Source of the DNA: Erysipelotrichaceae bacterium
GTDB taxonomy: Bacteria > Bacillota_I > Bacilli_A > Erysipelotrichales > Erysipelotrichaceae
DNA: 37,004 bases
NCBI GenBank assembly: GCA_024684175.1
Contig: JAIKXJ010000066.1
Location: 1 to 37,004 of the forward strand
Direction of reading: 5' to 3'
Below the pieces are notes generated by a model. The model was given only the letters and a program-made list of their open reading frames with translations, was not told the origin of the DNA and searched no databases. Numbering within the stretch: position 1 is the first letter of the stretch; each line of letters opens with the position of its first letter. The translations under genes and the position numbers were made by a program. Below are positions 1 through 8,577 of this stretch, piece by piece.

Positions 1-215
1 TTGATGGCCCGGGCGACACAAGTCGCTTCCCTTTCCAGACCGACATAAAAGATCCCGGGATGCTGCTTCGCGCTTTGGGTGATGAAATCTCCCATGCCCA
101 TACCGATCTCGATGTACAGAGGCTTTTCTTTATCATAACCCTTCATATCGGATACCAGATATTCTTTCTCCTGTTCCAGAAAAGAAGGGACCCATTTCTT
201 TTTTCTCATTCGCAT
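1..215 (-). CDS. trmB: tRNA (guanine-N7-)-methyltransferase, N-terminal part
   Basis: The first about 71 residues of a protein that runs off the left edge of the window. It starts MRMRKKKWVPSFLEQ and continues into a glycine-rich IEIGMGMGDFI segment, which is the SAM-binding motif I of TrmB. The following GIFYVGLEREATCVARAI matches the next strand and helix of the family. TrmB makes m7G46 in the variable loop of tRNAs. The start at 215 is chosen because a TATAAT box ends 6 nt upstream; a second ATG at 209 is possible. No Shine-Dalgarno sequence precedes either start. The gene is divergent from the peptidase gene at 290. The assignment rests on family resemblance of the N-terminus only. Confidence 0.85.
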   Translation of the reverse strand, partial: MRMRKKKWVPSFLEQEKEYLVSDMKGYDKEKPLYIEIGMGMGDFITQSAKQHPGIFYVGLEREATCVARAI

Positions 216-221
216 AGTTCT

Positions 222-250
222 ATTATAATACGAAGAGTATTTCTTGTCCC
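222..250 (-). promoter_or_regulatory. trmB promoter, predicted leaderless transcript
   Basis: On the minus strand there is a perfect TATAAT at 227-222 and GGGACA at 250-245, with a 17-nt spacer. Only 6 nt (AGAACT) separate the -10 box from the ATG at 215, so transcription should begin at or beside the A of the start codon. The -35 hexamer overlaps the -35 of the divergent peptidase promoter. Confidence 0.65.
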
Positions 251-283
251 TTGATTAGAAAAGGCTAAAATGGATGTGGGAGG
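244..283 (+). promoter_or_regulatory. Promoter and ribosome binding site of the M24 peptidase gene
   Basis: TTGTCC at 244-249 and TAAAAT at 266-271 have a 16-nt spacer. They are followed by GGGAGG at 278-283, 6 nt before the ATG at 290. The mRNA leader is short (about 12 nt) but carries a proper ribosome binding site, unlike the divergent trmB. Confidence 0.5.
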
Positions 284-289
284 TCTCGT

Positions 290-1360
290 ATGAACAGAAA
301 CAGAATCGAAAACGTCATGAAAAGAACGGATTGCGATGCCCTTCTGATCTGTGATCCGATCGCGATCTATTATCTTACCGGTGCCCGTCTTTATCCCGGC
401 GAACGCTTCCTCGCCCTTTTGCTTAAGAAGGATGAGACACCGAAACTCTTTCTCAATACCCTTTTCCCGTTAAGACCGATCGAAGGTCTTGAAACGGTCA
501 GCTATTCCGACGGTGACGACATCACGAAGCTGGTCTCGGATCACGTTTCAAAAGACGAGGTCCTCGGCGTCGACAAAAACCTGCAGGCGCGTTTCCTGCT
601 GCCGATGATCAAGGCGCAGATCGCCAGGGAATTCACCGACGGATCCCTGCCGGTCGATAAGACAAGAGCGGTCAAGGACGAAAAAGAACTCGAACTGATG
701 CGCATCTCTTCAAAGATCAACGATGCCGCCATGGAACGCTTCAAAAGCCTCGTCTATGAAGGCGTGGAAGAACGGCAGATCGCCGCGCAGATGCTCGATA
801 TCTATAAAGAACTCGGAGCTCAGGCCTATTCCTTCCCGCCGATCGTCGCTTTCGGAAAGAATGCCGCCGATCCGCACCACATGCCGGATGACACGAAACT
901 CAAAGTCGGGGATGCCGTCTTATTCGATGTCGGCTGCGTCTATCAAGGCTACTGTTCCGATATGACCAGGACCTTCTTCTTTAAGAAAGGGCCAAGTGAG
1001 ATACAAAGGAGAGTCTATGAACTCGTCCGCAAAGCCAACGAAGATGCGACGGCAGCAGTCAAAGAAGGCGTCCGGCTCTGCGACATCGATAAGACTGCAA
1101 GAGATGTCATCGAAAAAGGCGGATACGGAAAGTATTTCACACACCGTCTCGGCCATTTCATCGGCATCGAAGACCACGAGTACGGAGATGTTTCCGCCTC
1201 CTTCAAAGACCTGACGGAACTGAACAACATCTTCTCGATCGAACCGGGCATCTATGATCCGGAAACGCTGGGCTGCCGGATCGAAGACCTCGTCATCGTG
1301 ACAAAAGACGGCTGTGAGGTCCTGAACCGCTATCCCCACGAGATCGAGATCATCGGCTGA
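290..1360 (+). CDS. M24 family Xaa-Pro aminopeptidase/dipeptidase
   Basis: A 356-residue metallopeptidase of the pita-bread (M24B) fold that removes N-terminal residues preceding proline or cleaves Xaa-Pro dipeptides in the cytoplasm. The N-terminal creatinase-like domain covers about residues 1-125 and the catalytic domain about 130-350. All five expected metal ligands are visible: D213 (LFDVG), D224 (SDMTR), H289 (LGHFIG), E318 (SIEPG) and E332 (CRIED). H197 in DPHHMP is the usual substrate-side histidine. The length is normal for the family. GGGAGG sits 6 nt before the ATG. The gene appears monocistronic, ending at a hairpin shared with the convergent pnp. Whether it is a PepQ-type dipeptidase or a PepP-type aminopeptidase cannot be decided from sequence alone. 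Confidence 0.92.
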   Translation: MNRNRIENVMKRTDCDALLICDPIAIYYLTGARLYPGERFLALLLKKDETPKLFLNTLFPLRPIEGLETVSYSDGDDITKLVSDHVSKDEVLGVDKNLQARFLLPMIKAQIAREFTDGSLPVDKTRAVKDEKELELMRISSKINDAAMERFKSLVYEGVEERQIAAQMLDIYKELGAQAYSFPPIVAFGKNAADPHHMPDDTKLKVGDAVLFDVGCVYQGYCSDMTRTFFFKKGPSEIQRRVYELVRKANEDATAAVKEGVRLCDIDKTARDVIEKGGYGKYFTHRLGHFIGIEDHEYGDVSASFKDLTELNNIFSIEPGIYDPETLGCRIEDLVIVTKDGCEVLNRYPHEIEIIG

Positions 1361-1370
1361 AAGACAAAAT

Positions 1371-1410
1371 AAAAAATCGATAACCGCATGTTTCCGGCTA
1401 TCGATTTTTT
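1371..1410. terminator. Bidirectional intrinsic terminator between the peptidase gene and pnp
   Basis: AAAAAATCGATA at 1371-1382 pairs with TATCGATTTTTT at 1399-1410, with inner CCG/CGG pairs. The T-run on either strand allows termination of both convergent genes. Confidence 0.85.
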
Positions 1411-1416
1411 TACTCT

Positions 1417-3651
1417 TTAGTTTTTCTTTCCGAAGAAACGGATCTCACCGAACGGTTTCTTCTTTTCTTCCTTCGGTTCTTCCTTAGTTTCTTCTTTTAC
1501 GGTCTCTTTCTTTTCCCTGCGTTCGCCTTTATCGCTCTTGGCGGTTTTCTCAGGTTTCGGTAAGAGCTCCTTGGCAGAAACGTTGACTCTGCCCTTTTCA
1601 TCGATCTCCATGACCTTGACCTTGATCTTGTCACCGAGCTTCAGAACGCTTTCCGGCTTGTCGACACGCTCGTGGCTGATCTTGGATACATGCAAGAGCG
1701 CATCCGTACCCTTGAACAGTTCGACGAAAGCACCGAACTTCTCGAGTCTGACGACGGTCGCATCATAGATCTCACCGACTTTGGCTTCCTTAGTGATCTC
1801 ATCGATCATGGCCTTTGCCTTTTCGATGGCTTCCTTGGAAGTGTGGTAGATCACGACCTTGCCGTCGTCATCGATGTCGATCTTGACCTGATCGCACTTG
1901 TCGATGATGTCATTGATGACCTTGCCACCCGTACCGATGACTTCTCTGATCTTGTCGGTCGGGATCATGAAGGTGACCATCTTCGGCGCATACTTGCTGA
2001 CTTCTTTTCTCGGTTCAGCGATCGCCGTTGCCATATTGTCTAAGATCTCCATTCTGCCCTTATGAGCCTGAGCCAATGCTTCCTTGAAGATCTCTCTGGT
2101 GATACCTTTGCACTTGATATCCATCTGCAGCGCAGTGATGCCTTTCCTGGTTCCGGCGACCTTGAAATCCATATCGCCGTAATGGTCTTCCATACCCTGG
2201 ATATCCGTCAGGATGGAATAATTCTCACCGTTCTGGATAAGACCCATCGCAACACCGGCAACAGGAGCCTTGATCGGAACGCCGGCTGCCATCAGAGACA
2301 TCGTACCGGCACAGATCGAAGCCTGAGAGCTCGAACCGTTGGATTCGACGACTTCCGCGACGGTACGGATCGCATACGGGAATTCCTCTTCGGAAGGAAG
2401 GACCTGCAGCAGCGCTCTTTCACCCAGTGCGCCATGTCCGATCTCTCTTCTGCCCGGAGAACCCATCCTGCCGACTTCACCGACAGAATAAGGTGGGAAG
2501 TTGTAATGGTGCATGAATCTCTTTTCTTCGACATCCGTCAGGTCGTCGATGATCTGGTTGTCACCCAAAGGACCCAGGGTCGTCACGGAGATGACCTGTG
2601 TCTGGCCTCTGGTGAACATTGCGGAACCATGGACTCTCGGCAGCAAGTCGACCTGGGAATCCAGCGGACGGATCTCGTCAAGAGCTCTGCCGTCCGGTCT
2701 GATCTTTTCATCTGAGATCAGTCTTCTGACTTCGTCGGCGATGATCTGCGTGCAGTATTCACCCGTCTGCTTGACCAGCTTATCGGATTCTTTTTCACTC
2801 AGTTCGCTGTCATTGGCGAAATGTTCTTTCATTTCGTTGGTGATGGATTCCTGTGCGTTGTAGGATTCCAGCTTATCGTGGATCGAAACTGCTTTTTCAA
2901 GTCTGTCCTTGCCGTTGGCATTGACATATTCCTTGACACGCTCGTCGATCTCGTAAAGGACGACTTCCATCTTTTCCTTGCCGACCTTGGCGATGATCTG
3001 TTCTTCCAGTTCGCAAAGTTCCTTGACCTTTTCATGACCGAACATCAGAGCATCCAGCATCAGATCTTCATCGACTTCGTGTGCTCCGGCTTCGACCATG
3101 TTGAGAGCTTCTTTGGTACCGGCGACCGTCAGTTCGATCAGGGATCTTGAAGTCTGCTCTACGGTCGGGTTGACGATGAATTCACCGTCCACATAACCGA
3201 CTCTCACGCCGGCGATCGGACCGTTGAACGGAATGTTGGAGATACATAAGGCAAGAGATGCGCCAAGCATCGCGGACATCTCAGGAGAACAATCGTTATC
3301 TGTGGATAAAACGGTATTGACGACCTGGACCTCATTACGGAATCCTTCCGCGAATAACGGACGGATCGGTCGGTCGATCAGTCTTGCCGTCAAAGTGGCA
3401 TGTTCCGAAGGTCTGCCTTCTCTTCTTAAGAATCCACCGGGGATCTTGCCGACAGAGTAAAGCTTTTCTTCAAAAGATACCGTCAACGGGAAAAAATCTG
3501 TGTCTTTTGCGACATTCGAGGCACATGCCGTCGACAATGTGACGGTATCGCCGTACCTCACCAGTACAGACCCTCCGGCCTGTTTTGCGATCTCACCGGT
3601 CTCGATGCTTAACTTACGACCGTAGAAATCATAATCGAATACTTCTTTCAT
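1417..3651 (-). CDS. pnp: Polyribonucleotide nucleotidyltransferase (PNPase)
   Basis: A 744-residue phosphorolytic 3'-5' exoribonuclease that degrades mRNA using phosphate. Two RNase PH domains are seen: an N-terminal core with [20 protein letters not shown] and IDRPIRPLF, and a second core with [20 protein letters not shown] and [18 protein letters not shown]. An all-helical linker lies between them. A KH domain ([11 protein letters not shown]) and an S1 domain ([20 protein letters not shown]) follow. The protein ends in a charged tail of about 45 residues rich in K and E and closing with [11 protein letters not shown], longer than in typical Bacillus PNPases. The leader has only an AG-rich stretch as ribosome binding site; a TATAAC or TATGAT box lies about 45-60 nt upstream. 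It converges with the M24 peptidase gene. Confidence 0.97.
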   Translation of the reverse strand: MKEVFDYDFYGRKLSIETGEIAKQAGGSVLVRYGDTVTLSTACASNVAKDTDFFPLTVSFEEKLYSVGKIPGGFLRREGRPSEHATLTARLIDRPIRPLFAEGFRNEVQVVNTVLSTDNDCSPEMSAMLGASLALCISNIPFNGPIAGVRVGYVDGEFIVNPTVEQTSRSLIELTVAGTKEALNMVEAGAHEVDEDLMLDALMFGHEKVKELCELEEQIIAKVGKEKMEVVLYEIDERVKEYVNANGKDRLEKAVSIHDKLESYNAQESITNEMKEHFANDSELSEKESDKLVKQTGEYCTQIIADEVRRLISDEKIRPDGRALDEIRPLDSQVDLLPRVHGSAMFTRGQTQVISVTTLGPLGDNQIIDDLTDVEEKRFMHHYNFPPYSVGEVGRMGSPGRREIGHGALGERALLQVLPSEEEFPYAIRTVAEVVESNGSSSQASICAGTMSLMAAGVPIKAPVAGVAMGLIQNGENYSILTDIQGMEDHYGDMDFKVAGTRKGITALQMDIKCKGITREIFKEALAQAHKGRMEILDNMATAIAEPRKEVSKYAPKMVTFMIPTDKIREVIGTGGKVINDIIDKCDQVKIDIDDDGKVVIYHTSKEAIEKAKAMIDEITKEAKVGEIYDATVVRLEKFGAFVELFKGTDALLHVSKISHERVDKPESVLKLGDKIKVKVMEIDEKGRVNVSAKELLPKPEKTAKSDKGERREKKETVKEETKEEPKEEKKKPFGEIRFFGKKN

Positions 3652-3844
3652 TCTTTTCGTTTCTCTTCTTTCTTAATTTTCAAACGTTATAATTCTATCA
3701 TAGAATGTATCAAAAAACCTAAAAAACAAGGATTTTTATCAATTTGGAAGCATTTTGGGCAAAAAAGATCAGATGCATTCCCGAAGATGAAAAAAACATG
3801 CGTTTTTCTCTTCCGCCCTGCCCTCTCAGCTTGAAAAAATATAT

Positions 3845-3850
3845 TATAAT
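3845..3850 (+). promoter_or_regulatory. -10 box of the FemAB-like gene, predicted leaderless
   Basis: A perfect TATAAT lies 6 nt (GAACTT) before the ATG at 3857. No Shine-Dalgarno sequence and no good -35 hexamer are visible. The rest of the 3652-3856 interval is AT-rich and holds the pnp leader; I see no other feature in it. Confidence 0.6.
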
Positions 3851-3856
3851 GAACTT

Positions 3857-4840
3857 ATGAAACTGCACGAGATCGATGCAAAAACATTTAATGAACTTTC
3901 TTTCGCAGAACCTGATACCTGTATCTTTCAGACCTCTTTTTATGCGGACTACATGGTCGGGAAAGGCTATCAGGCATCTTTCCTCGAATACATCGATGAT
4001 GCAGGCATCTGCCAGGGACTTTGTCTTCTGCTGAAAAAGAAAGAATCGTTCCTTTCCAGAAAATACTCGGCCTATGTCCCTTACGGTTTTCTGATCAATT
4101 ACTACGACGTCGACATTTTAAGAGGCTTTCACGAACTTCTCATCGGCTATCTGCGCAAAGAGAATATCGCCAAGCTCATTATCGAACCGCCTTTGAAGGA
4201 AAAAGAAAATACGGTCCTTTCTCTTCTGCAGGATCTCGGATATCAGAAAACGGAAGATCTTTGCCGATATGAGGAACCGGTCGCTTCCCACGTTGAAGGA
4301 TTGCATGATACCAATATCGTACTGAAGATCGAGCGCATCGAAGACGCATCGGCCTTTGCGGTGCTTTCTTCCGGAAAGAAAGAAGAAGCAGACAAGCTCA
4401 GGCTTTTCGACTGTCTTCAGGACCACGGGATCTGTTACGCCGCAAAACTGGATCTTGAAAAAAGCAGGCGGGCGATCAAAGAAAGCATCGAAGAACTTGA
4501 GAAGTTCATCAATGCCAACAAGGACGATTACAAGTTCCTCGCTCAGATCAAAGAAAAAGAAAACGAGATCGACCGTCTCAAAGGTCTCGGCACTGCGATG
4601 CGCCGTTTTGATGAGGATCCGTATGTTTATGCATTGTGCCTCTCCCGTTTTTCCGATATCTGCACGATCTTATTCAAAATAAGCGGTCAGCAAGGCGATA
4701 TTTTTGATGCAGAACGGCAGATCATCGATCAAATTTGTGCAGATTGCAAAAATCGTGGTATTATAAGTATCGGTTCATCGATGGAATTTCCTTATGCAAA
4801 GAAAGTTCCTTACCTTGGCCGCTTCATATTGAAGATCTGA
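3857..4840 (+). CDS. FemAB-family aminoacyltransferase (peptidoglycan bridge ligase-like)
   Basis: A 327-residue protein resembling Fem/MurM ligases, which transfer amino acids from aminoacyl-tRNA to the lysine side chain of lipid-linked peptidoglycan precursors. Residues 22-60 (IFQTSFYADYMVGKGYQ, then a basic LLLKKKE stretch), YVPYG at 73-77 and LIIEPP at 107-112 follow the N-terminal acetyltransferase-like lobe of the family. Residues about 198-242 are charged and helical and correspond to the coiled-coil arm of FemA. The end (PYLGRFILKI) fits the usual final strands. It is shorter than FemA (about 400 residues) because the segment before the arm is reduced. Its stop codon is 1 nt from a tRNA-Thr gene on the same strand, so the two should share a transcript. 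Substrate amino acid and activity are unknown; a degenerate or regulatory relative is possible. Confidence 0.75.
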   Translation: MKLHEIDAKTFNELSFAEPDTCIFQTSFYADYMVGKGYQASFLEYIDDAGICQGLCLLLKKKESFLSRKYSAYVPYGFLINYYDVDILRGFHELLIGYLRKENIAKLIIEPPLKEKENTVLSLLQDLGYQKTEDLCRYEEPVASHVEGLHDTNIVLKIERIEDASAFAVLSSGKKEEADKLRLFDCLQDHGICYAAKLDLEKSRRAIKESIEELEKFINANKDDYKFLAQIKEKENEIDRLKGLGTAMRRFDEDPYVYALCLSRFSDICTILFKISGQQGDIFDAERQIIDQICADCKNRGIISIGSSMEFPYAKKVPYLGRFILKI

Positions 4841-4841
4841 T

Positions 4842-4917
4842 GCCGACTTAGCTCATCCGGTAGAGCAACGCACTCGTAACGCGTAGGTGGTAGGTTCAAG
4901 TCCTATAGTCGGCACCA
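4842..4917 (+). tRNA. tRNA-Thr (anticodon CGT)
   Basis: A 76-nt cloverleaf with acceptor GCCGACT/AGTCGGC, D-arm GCTC/GAGC, anticodon loop CTCGTAA, T-loop TTCAAGT and encoded CCA. Anticodon CGT reads ACG threonine codons. The anticodon stem ACGCA/CGCGT has an A31-C39 mismatch next to the loop. G18G19 are present, so it looks competent for translation. It begins 1 nt after the stop of the FemAB-like gene and has no promoter of its own that I can see, so it should be released by processing of that mRNA. Confidence 0.95.
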
Positions 4918-4920
4918 TGA

Positions 4921-4957
4921 AAAAAAACAAGATCCCTCAGCGGGATCTTTTCTTTTT
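4921..4957. terminator. Bidirectional terminator after tRNA-Thr
   Basis: AGATCCC at 4930-4936, loop TCAGC, and GGGATCT at 4942-4948, with A-runs before and T-runs after. The stop codon of the convergent membrane protein gene lies in the loop. Confidence 0.88.
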
Positions 4958-5347
4958 CGTTTCTTTTCCGGGACCTTTCAAAGTCAGCACACAAAGGATG
5001 AACAGGACGCCGAAGACGATCATGAGGATCCCCATGACGTTCATCAGATCGCTCTTCCCTTTGAAGTACAGCGTCAGATATCCGGCCAGCAGTTCCAGCA
5101 CGCCGGCAAAACAGAGGATGCCTTTCGTGTTGAAGGTGATGCCGAAGATGCCGGCGATGATGTTGATGCCCGGGATGATGTAGATCGAAAGACGGAGCAG
5201 TGTCGCCTCAAAATCCGTATGCGGAAGGATCTTCATGACCACGGGATCGTTGTCGAACTGATAAGCCACCGCAAAATACATGATCAGTGCAACGATCAGT
5301 TCAAGTATCGATATGGTCTTTGCGATGTGTTTGTTCATATGTTTCAT
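4937..5347 (-). CDS. Small four-helix membrane protein, function unknown
   Basis: A 136-residue protein with four hydrophobic segments at about residues 10-30, 50-70, 75-95 and 103-125, and a basic C-terminal tail (KGPGKETKKKRSR) likely on the cytoplasmic side. I do not recognise a family. It starts immediately after the truA stop codon, with the stop and start regions nearly touching and no ribosome binding site, so it is probably translated by coupling as the last gene of the ecf-truA operon. An alternative start is the fourth residue (MNKHIAK). Its transcription ends at the hairpin shared with tRNA-Thr. Confidence 0.75.
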   Translation of the reverse strand: MKHMNKHIAKTISILELIVALIMYFAVAYQFDNDPVVMKILPHTDFEATLLRLSIYIIPGINIIAGIFGITFNTKGILCFAGVLELLAGYLTLYFKGKSDLMNVMGILMIVFGVLFILCVLTLKGPGKETKKKRSR

Positions 5348-5348
5348 T

Positions 5349-6080
5349 TTAATAGAAAATCTTTAGCAGATAAAGGCCGTTGGGATCGGCGTTGTAACGC
5401 CTGGTCGATTTGTTGGGATGATCGAGCATCTCCTTCACATCGTCCAGACTCTTCTTTCCTCTGCCCAGGTCGATCAGTGTGCCGACCATGATGCGGACCA
5501 TGTTTCTTAAAAAGCCGCTGCTGGTCACCCTGATCTTCAGGAGATCTTTTTTTCTCGTGATCGAAAACTCGGTGATCTTCCTTACCTGGTTGGGATATTC
5601 TTTCAAAGAAGAAGTGTTGAAGGAAGTGAAGTCGTGTTCCCCCAGGAACAATTTCGCCCCTTCTTTCATCAGATCGACGTCCAGTTTGTAAAAACACTGG
5701 TAAGCCCGTCCTTTGAGAAAGACATCGTATTCGCCGATATTGATCAGATATTCATATGTCTTCTTCTTTACGCTGTAACGGGCATGAAAATCACGGCTCA
5801 CTTTTTTCACGTCCGTGACGTGGATGTCGTCGGGAAGAAGCGAATTCAAAGAGAATTTCAGTTTTCCTTCATCTTTCTCCTTGTCGGAATCGAAATGAAA
5901 GACCTGGCCTAAGGCATGAACACCGGCATCGGTCCGGGATGACATGATGATGCGGATCTTTTCTCCGAATACTCTTTTGATCGCATCTTCGACGATATCC
6001 TGAATCGCCAGCGCATTGGTCTGCGACTGAAAACCCGCATAGTTCCTGCCGTCATAGGCTAAAGTGACTTTGTATCTCAT
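5349..6080 (-). CDS. truA: tRNA pseudouridine(38-40) synthase TruA
   Basis: A 243-residue protein of normal family length. It starts MRYKVTLAYDGRNYAGFQSQ, and the catalytic aspartate is D51 in SSRTDAGVHALGQV. The RNA-binding HDFTSFNTSS segment and the C-terminal GFLRNMVRIMVGTLIDLGRG motif are both present. It isomerises uridines 38-40 in the anticodon stem-loop. The start overlaps the ecfT stop by 4 nt (ATGA), the usual place for truA behind ecfT in Bacillota. Confidence 0.97.
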   Translation of the reverse strand: MRYKVTLAYDGRNYAGFQSQTNALAIQDIVEDAIKRVFGEKIRIIMSSRTDAGVHALGQVFHFDSDKEKDEGKLKFSLNSLLPDDIHVTDVKKVSRDFHARYSVKKKTYEYLINIGEYDVFLKGRAYQCFYKLDVDLMKEGAKLFLGEHDFTSFNTSSLKEYPNQVRKITEFSITRKKDLLKIRVTSSGFLRNMVRIMVGTLIDLGRGKKSLDDVKEMLDHPNKSTRRYNADPNGLYLLKIFY

Positions 6081-6877
6081 AGATAAAATCTGGAAGCGAT
6101 CGAAAACGCGAGGATCAGGACGCAGATGAAGATGAATAAGAAGTCACGGAAACTGAATTTTAAGACGTGGTAACGTGTCCGCTTGACCCCCGGCACATAG
6201 CCCCTGGCTTCCATCGCATCGGCAAGTTCGTATGCCCTCTCGAAAGCGACGGAGAAAAGCGGAACGATCAAAGAAAGGATCGCCGAGATCTTTTCGGAAA
6301 GCCTGCCGTTTTCAAAGTCGACACCGCGGGACTTCTGAGCATTCATGATGCGTATCGTCTCTTCGATGATCGTCGGAATAAAACGCAAGGCGATCGACAC
6401 CATCATCGCGACTTCATGCGCCGGAAAATGAACGGCTTCAAGAGGCTTCAGCAGCCACTCGATGCCCAGTGTCAGATCCAGAGGATTGGTCGTTGCCGTC
6501 AGCAATGTTGTGATCGAGATCATCAGTAAGAGCCTGACGACGACGAACAAGGTATTGAATACGGCATCCTTATAGACGGCAAAACTGCCGATCATGAACA
6601 TGACCTCTCCCGTTTTGACAGTCAGAGAGTTGATCACCAATAAGAAGATCATCATCATGATCATCGGCTTGAATGACTGGACGATCATCTTGATGCCGAT
6701 CTTAGCAAACAAAAGTGCGACCGTCAGGACTAAGGCGATGGCTAAAAAGACCCACCAGCTCTTCGGGACGAAGACGGCAGCGATCATCAGGAATAAGCCG
6801 ATCAGTTTGGCACGCGGATCGAGCTTATGCATCAGAGAATCGATCGGGATGTATTTTCCGAAGACGAGATTGTTCAT
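6077..6877 (-). CDS. ecfT: ECF transporter transmembrane subunit EcfT
   Basis: A 266-residue integral membrane protein with about five to six hydrophobic segments. It is the coupling subunit that joins the two EcfA ATPases to a vitamin- or metal-binding S component. The N-terminal SLMHKLDPRAKLIGLFLMI is the family signature. The two coupling-helix motifs are seen as SRG (residues about 188-190) and ARG in MEARGYVPG near residue 222; the first replaces the usual alanine by serine. It overlaps ecfA2 and truA by 4 nt each. No S-component gene lies in the window, so this is a shared group II energizing module. Confidence 0.95.
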   Translation of the reverse strand: MNNLVFGKYIPIDSLMHKLDPRAKLIGLFLMIAAVFVPKSWWVFLAIALVLTVALLFAKIGIKMIVQSFKPMIMMMIFLLVINSLTVKTGEVMFMIGSFAVYKDAVFNTLFVVVRLLLMISITTLLTATTNPLDLTLGIEWLLKPLEAVHFPAHEVAMMVSIALRFIPTIIEETIRIMNAQKSRGVDFENGRLSEKISAILSLIVPLFSVAFERAYELADAMEARGYVPGVKRTRYHVLKFSFRDFLFIFICVLILAFSIASRFYL

Positions 6878-7728
6878 CGTTTCACCTGCCCGGCGATCTC
6901 CTGAGCGATCTGTTCCAAAGTGCGTGCCTGTTTGGAAAGCGTGAAGCCCTGTTCGATCAGTTCGTTGCGGAAGCTCACGATCTGCGGTTCCAGCATATTG
7001 AATTCTTTCAATTTTTCTTTATCGGCAAACAGTTCATCGGTCGGACCGTGGTAGACCAGCCTGCCTTTCGATAAGACGACCGTGTCGTCGCAATAGTTAT
7101 AGACCATCTCATTATCGTGAGAGACGATGATGAGCGTTTTCCCCTGGGTCTTGTTCAAAGAGATGAACAGATCGATGATCTCCTTGGAACCTTTCGGATC
7201 GAGACCGGCCGTCGGTTCATCAAGAACGATGATCTTAGGATCACAGGCGATGATGCCGGCGATCGCCACACGGCGTTTCTGTCCGCCGGAAAGCTCCAGC
7301 GGCGAGACTTCGAAATGATCTTCTTTAATGCCGACCATCTTCAAAGCATCGGCAGCTCTCTGCAGTGCTTCCTGCGGTGTGTAACCGAAATTCAAAGGAC
7401 CGAAAGCCACATCCTTGATGACGGTCTCCTCGAACAGCTGGTATTCCGAAAACTGGAAGACCAGACCGACATCTTTTCGAAGCGGCTTGAGGAACTTCTG
7501 TTTCTCCCCTGCCTTGATCTCATAGTCCAGGACTTCCAAAGAACCCTCGCTCGGCAATAACAAGGCATTGAGATGTTCGACCAGCGTCGACTTGCCCGAA
7601 CCCGTCTCGCCGATCACGGCAGTGATCGCACCTTCCCGGATATCCAGATCGATACGGTCAAGCGCCTTGTGGGCATAAGGCATGTCCTTATTGTAGATAT
7701 AACTTAATGCTTTGAACTTGATCGGCAT
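6874..7728 (-). CDS. ecfA2: ECF transporter ATPase EcfA2
   Basis: A 284-residue ABC ATPase with Walker A GETGSGKST near residue 40, Q-loop FQFSEYQLFE, signature LSGGQKRR, Walker B IIVLDEPTAGLD and H-loop VSHD. It has the EcfA-type C-terminal extension. The start at 7728 lies inside the last codons of ecfA1 (25-nt overlap); the IKFKALSYIYN opening is typical, so I keep this start. The order ecfA1-ecfA2-ecfT is the standard one. The pair powers uptake by exchangeable S components. Confidence 0.96.
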   Translation of the reverse strand: MPIKFKALSYIYNKDMPYAHKALDRIDLDIREGAITAVIGETGSGKSTLVEHLNALLLPSEGSLEVLDYEIKAGEKQKFLKPLRKDVGLVFQFSEYQLFEETVIKDVAFGPLNFGYTPQEALQRAADALKMVGIKEDHFEVSPLELSGGQKRRVAIAGIIACDPKIIVLDEPTAGLDPKGSKEIIDLFISLNKTQGKTLIIVSHDNEMVYNYCDDTVVLSKGRLVYHGPTDELFADKEKLKEFNMLEPQIVSFRNELIEQGFTLSKQARTLEQIAQEIAGQVKR

Positions 7729-8528
7729 AATTCGCTCACCATTCCTTTCAGGTCATCTGCATTAAGCTTGATCTTATGTTTCGCGAAAGCCTCACGCACT
7801 TTCTCGATGAACGGTACATCGAGCTCGATCTGCCTGAGTTTTTCCGGATTCCGGAAGACTTCTTCAGGCTTGTCATGCATGAACAGCTTTCCTTTATTCA
7901 ATACGACGCAGTCATCGGACTGCAGCACTTCTTCGATATCATGAGTGATCGAAATGATCGTGATGTCATCCCCGGAAGCGAGGTCATACATCAATTTCTT
8001 GATCTCTTTCTTGCCTTTGGGATCCAGCATCGAAGTCGCCTCATCGAAGATGATGATGTCCGGCTTCATCGCCAGGATGCCGGCGATCGCAACTCTTTGT
8101 TTCTGACCGCCCGAAAGGTTCTGAGGTTCATAATTCAGGAAAGCCTCCAGACCCACTTTCTTTGCGTATTCATTGATGATGGGATCCATGTCTTCGGACT
8201 TCACCAGTTTATTCTCCAGGCCGAAAGCGATGTCATCTCTGACGGTCGAACCGATGAACTGATTGTCCGGATTCTGGAACACGATGCCGAGCCTCGTCCT
8301 GATGGAAGCGATATTCTCCTCATTGACTTCCTTGCCGTCGATGAGGATCTTCCCTTCCTTGACGGGAAGAAGTCCGGCGATCAGTTTGGCTAATGTCGAC
8401 TTGCCCGAACCGTTATGTCCGATGACGGTGACATAGCTTCCCTGTTCCACGTCAAAACTGACATCATTGACTGCTTTTTTGGTCTCATTGTATGAAAACG
8501 AGACATTTTTGATTTCGATCAGACTCAT
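7704..8528 (-). CDS. ecfA1: ECF transporter ATPase EcfA1
   Basis: A 274-residue ABC ATPase with Walker A GHNGSGKST, Q-loop FQNPDNQFIGSTV, signature LSGGQKQR, Walker B IIIFDEATSMLDP and H-loop SITHD. The FQNPDNQF motif is characteristic of EcfA1. It is the first gene of the ecfA1-ecfA2-ecfT-truA-membrane protein operon. TATAAT stands 8 nt before the ATG and only AAAAGG is found between them, too close to act as a ribosome binding site, so initiation may be leaderless. Its promoter follows directly on the terminator of the DUF1893 gene. Confidence 0.96.
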   Translation of the reverse strand: MSLIEIKNVSFSYNETKKAVNDVSFDVEQGSYVTVIGHNGSGKSTLAKLIAGLLPVKEGKILIDGKEVNEENIASIRTRLGIVFQNPDNQFIGSTVRDDIAFGLENKLVKSEDMDPIINEYAKKVGLEAFLNYEPQNLSGGQKQRVAIAGILAMKPDIIIFDEATSMLDPKGKKEIKKLMYDLASGDDITIISITHDIEEVLQSDDCVVLNKGKLFMHDKPEEVFRNPEKLRQIELDVPFIEKVREAFAKHKIKLNADDLKGMVSELCRSSSKH

Positions 8529-8536
8529 ACCTTTTG

Positions 8537-8542
8537 ATTATA
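8537..8542 (-). promoter_or_regulatory. -10 box of the ecf operon
   Basis: TATAAT on the minus strand, 8 nt before the ecfA1 ATG. No convincing -35 is present. The box lies just past the T-run of the terminator at 8555-8577. Confidence 0.55.
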
Positions 8543-8554
8543 CAACAGAATAAG

Positions 8555-8577
8555 AAAAAAGCACCGATTTACAGTGC
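8555..8577 (-). terminator. Terminator of the DUF1893 gene
   Basis: On the minus strand GCACTG, loop TAAAT, CGGTGC, then TTTTTT. The stop codon of the gene (8571-8569) sits in the loop. Confidence 0.85.

Noticed and set aside
4842..4917. tRNA-Thr as a non-translating (peptidoglycan-only) tRNA
   Set aside because: It retains G18G19, a normal T-loop and a CCA end, so no sequence feature excludes it from translation.
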